Assembly: GCF_032884065.1 (NCBI RefSeq)
Contig: NC_088867.1
Span: 58,726,675-58,790,674, forward strand
Reading direction: 5' to 3'
Source of the DNA: Artemia franciscana
Lineage: Eukaryota > Arthropoda > Branchiopoda > Anostraca > Artemiidae
DNA length: 64,000 nucleotides
The notes beneath the pieces were generated by a model. That model did not search any database and was not told the origin of the DNA. It saw only the letters and a program-made list of their open reading frames with translations. Position numbers and translations under genes: made by a program. This document shows positions 61,949 to 64,000 of this stretch, in pieces. Within the stretch, counting starts at the first letter, position 1. Every line of letters begins with the position of its first letter.

Positions 61949-63370
61949 ATGACAAGTACATTATTCTTAATTGTTTTAAGTACAGCCATTGGCTCTGGTT
62001 TTCAGTTTGGCTATAATGTAGGCATAATCAACCCGGCAGCAGAAATAATCAAAGAGTGGATAAGTGACATAGAAACTGAGCGATATAACACAAAACCATC
62101 AACAGATCGGATCGAATTTTTGTGGTCAATAATAGTGGTTCTGCATGTTGTGGGAAGTTTATTTGGAGGTTTGCTAAATCAATCTTTTGCTAGAATAGGA
62201 AGGAAACTTGGCCTGCTGTACAATAATCTATTTGCCCTTTTTGGGATCTTTTTTGAAATGGTAGGTTACTATGTTAATTCATATGAATGCATAATGGTTG
62301 GAAGATTCTTGCTTGGCGTAAATGCTGGAATTGGGATGGGACTCAGTGTCATTTACCTCCAAGAAACTGCACCAAGAAAAAAACGAGGTTTATTTTCAGC
62401 CATAGTAAGAGTAATGTTTGTCTTTTCACAGCTATTTGGAGGAATACTTGGAATGGAGACTATCCTGGGTGTAAAACTCCTTTGGCCTTATTTGTTCTTG
62501 ACTGCCATCGCCTTTATTCTGATACAAGTTCCAGCTTTAATTTTCTCTGAAGAAACTCCAAAGTATCTACTGATAACCAAAAATGATGAAAGAAAGGCAA
62601 GAAAATCACTCGAATGGCTTAGAAGAACTAAGGATATCGAGGATGAATTTCAGGAGCTAAAAAAAGAGCAAAATGACAGTCAAAATGCATCTGCCGTTAC
62701 ACTGACCAATTTGTTTACTGATCCTGTTCTTAAACAACAGACAATGATCGGGGTTCTGCTGACGATATCCCAGCAATTTTCAGGCATTGCTTCTTTCATG
62801 CACTACTCAACATTTATTATTCAGGAAGCTGGCTTTGGGCAATTTGAGTCACAAATCACTACAATAACCTTGTTGGTTATCAACTTAGCTGTAACAATAA
62901 TCTCAGTCTTCCTAATTGATAAAGTCGGCAGAAAGAAACTTCTTCTTTCTGGCATCATCATAATGGCCACAACCACTGCCATGGTAGCACTCTCCTTTTC
63001 CCTGCAGCCTATTTACGAGTGGACAAAGTATTTAGGGATTGTGTCTATTGGAATATTTATAATCGGATTTGCACTAGGCCCTGGTGCTATACCCCTGATA
63101 ATCATTAGCGAAATGGCCCCACAAGAGTATCGATCGCATGCAGTAGGGATAGGCATGGTAACTACATCACTATCAAGAGTAGTGGTTAGCTTGTCTTTTA
63201 TGAAACTGAAAAGCCTACTCGGGCCTTTTGTATTCTTATTGTATACGGCCTCTTTAACAGTGTCAGGAATATTGGCCTCTATTTATGTTCCAGAAACGAA
63301 AGGTAAAAGAGTTGATGAAATTCAGGAAATCTTTAGACAGCGTGCCCACATCCCCCCATCACAAATTTAG
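61949..63370 (+). CDS. GLUT/SLC2-type sugar transporter, intronless, 473 aa
   Basis: Facilitated sugar-transporter fold (major facilitator superfamily) with about 12 hydrophobic segments, acting in a membrane. The start is the first in-frame ATG, giving MTSTLFLIVLSTAIGSGFQF, close to the usual GLUT N-terminus. Family motifs: GYNVGIIN (21-28), ARIGRK (81-86), YLQETAPRKKRG (136-147), EETPKYLL (201-208), QQFSGI (275-280), DKVGRKK (324-330), GPGAIP (377-382), PETKGK (448-453). Length matches GLUT1-4 (~490). It is uninterrupted, and AATAAA follows at 63448. Compared with human GLUT1, several glucose-contact positions differ (see findings): QQ, N312 and E388 equivalents are kept, but the N288, W388, Q161 and N411 equivalents are changed. 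Substrate therefore uncertain. Neighbouring phosphatase exons are on the opposite strand. Confidence 0.94.
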   Translation: MTSTLFLIVLSTAIGSGFQFGYNVGIINPAAEIIKEWISDIETERYNTKPSTDRIEFLWSIIVVLHVVGSLFGGLLNQSFARIGRKLGLLYNNLFALFGIFFEMVGYYVNSYECIMVGRFLLGVNAGIGMGLSVIYLQETAPRKKRGLFSAIVRVMFVFSQLFGGILGMETILGVKLLWPYLFLTAIAFILIQVPALIFSEETPKYLLITKNDERKARKSLEWLRRTKDIEDEFQELKKEQNDSQNASAVTLTNLFTDPVLKQQTMIGVLLTISQQFSGIASFMHYSTFIIQEAGFGQFESQITTITLLVINLAVTIISVFLIDKVGRKKLLLSGIIIMATTTAMVALSFSLQPIYEWTKYLGIVSIGIFIIGFALGPGAIPLIIISEMAPQEYRSHAVGIGMVTTSLSRVVVSLSFMKLKSLLGPFVFLLYTASLTVSGILASIYVPETKGKRVDEIQEIFRQRAHIPPSQI

Positions 63371-63447
63371 CCAGGGTATTTTAAACATGCGTCATTCAGA
63401 ACAAACAAACAGGAAAAATCCACAGCTTTTTCTTCGAAACAGTAAAA

Positions 63448-63453
63448 AATAAA
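63448..63453 (+). terminator. Polyadenylation signal AATAAA of the transporter gene
   Basis: AATAAA 78 nt after the transporter stop codon, the first canonical signal downstream. An A10 run follows at about 63457, which could be a genomic A-tract. Confidence 0.6.
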
Positions 63454-63589
63454 CCTAAAAAAAAAATCAGACATCTACGAAAGTTAAATATGGCACAATA
63501 TCGAAAAAAGGCATTTCTTCAAAAGATACTTGTATTATATTAACTTTTAGTTACTGCATGCCGTGGTTTCTTCTTTACTAGGTTTAATG

Positions 63590-64000
63590 TGTGTCTGCAA
63601 CCATGATACCGATGAAACTTACATAATCCCCGTTTAACTATACAGATTATTTATGTTAAACCGATATCCACATTTACATTGAACTATACAGGACCTTTAT
63701 AAAATTTTAAATACTATATGTCACGATTTTTAACTTACTTGGTTTGAGCGATCGCTCTAACAATGATACCGACGAAACTTCCATAAGCAGAATTTATAAA
63801 GAATTATACCCATTCTTTATGCGGTTAAAAATGAAATCTTGTTTTGTTCTTTGTATGTACATTCGTTACTCCAACGAAAATGCAGTTTTTCGAAAAAAAA
63901 TTTTTTAATTATTTTTGTAATTACAAAGGGTTTCTAAATTCAGCAATTTCCTATAAAATGAGCAATAAAAAGCTCTCTATTATATTCCAGTGCCTTGATA
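63590..64000. other. Downstream region with a diverged ~160-bp duplication
   Basis: CAACCATGATACCGATGAAA, CTTACATAATC at 63598-63628 recurs as AACAATGATACCGACGAAAC, TTCCATAAGC at 63758-63788, each followed by an ACTATACAG/ATTATACCC...TTTATG segment. No gene recognised. Confidence 0.55.

Noticed and set aside
62287..62550. Second ORF inside the transporter gene
   Set aside because: Alternative frame of a gene with clear full-length transporter motifs.

Overview
This is a fragment of an animal nuclear genome. It is AT-rich and crowded with transposons, and its coding exons are short (117-285 bp), bounded by GT/AG, and separated by introns of up to about 10 kb. The host genes (an axonemal-type dynein heavy chain, a PTPN3/PTPN4-type phosphatase, a GLUT-type transporter) and the mobile elements (Helitrons, an I/R1-like non-LTR element, a Jockey/CR1-like element, RTE-like elements, a Penelope-like remnant) suggest an arthropod, most likely a crustacean. 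That placement is inference; species cannot be fixed from the sequence alone.

Layout: 1-1280 is the 3' part of a non-LTR retrotransposon. From 1875 to 27860, five plus-strand exons of a divergent dynein heavy chain (strut coiled coil of AAA5 through AAA6) lie in introns filled with Helitrons, long (TA)n arrays, a foldback-element family and RTE debris. Every observed internal junction is phase 0. Region 28.2-38.4 kb is retroelement territory: an RTE end, a Penelope-like remnant, a 40-bp minisatellite, and a nearly complete but broken Jockey/CR1-like element at about 33.7-38.07 kb. Region 38.4-44.9 kb holds no recognised host exon, but has diverged tandem repeats, a roughly 230-bp satellite and a decayed ORF with a CXC cysteine cluster. 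From 56176 down to 44909, three minus-strand exons encode most of a tyrosine phosphatase catalytic domain of the PTPN3/PTPN4 (Ptpmeg) type, including WPDHGVP and [10 protein letters not shown]. From 61949 to 63370 an intact, intronless plus-strand ORF encodes a 473-residue GLUT/SLC2-type transporter.

Two features stand out. First, the intron after the second phosphatase exon carries seven tandem copies of a 113-bp unit made of the last ~74 nt of that exon, its 5' splice site and the first ~39 nt of the intron. Four copies keep an intact GTAAGT donor and three have lost it. Second, six Helitrons (3.3-20.0 kb) lie in or beside pure (TA)n arrays in nested, head-to-head and tail-to-tail arrangements. 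One is complete at 509 bp (TC...hairpin-CTAG, flanked by A and T). Others carry decayed Rep/helicase coding sequence, a 1.03-kb internal duplication whose two copies share the same A9 frameshift, and tRNA-like segments.

The dynein gene runs rightward and the phosphatase leftward, so their 3' ends should converge between 28 and 44.9 kb. The terminal exons of both genes were not found there. The transporter lies beyond the last recognised phosphatase exon on the opposite strand; it may sit in a phosphatase intron or be a neighbour.
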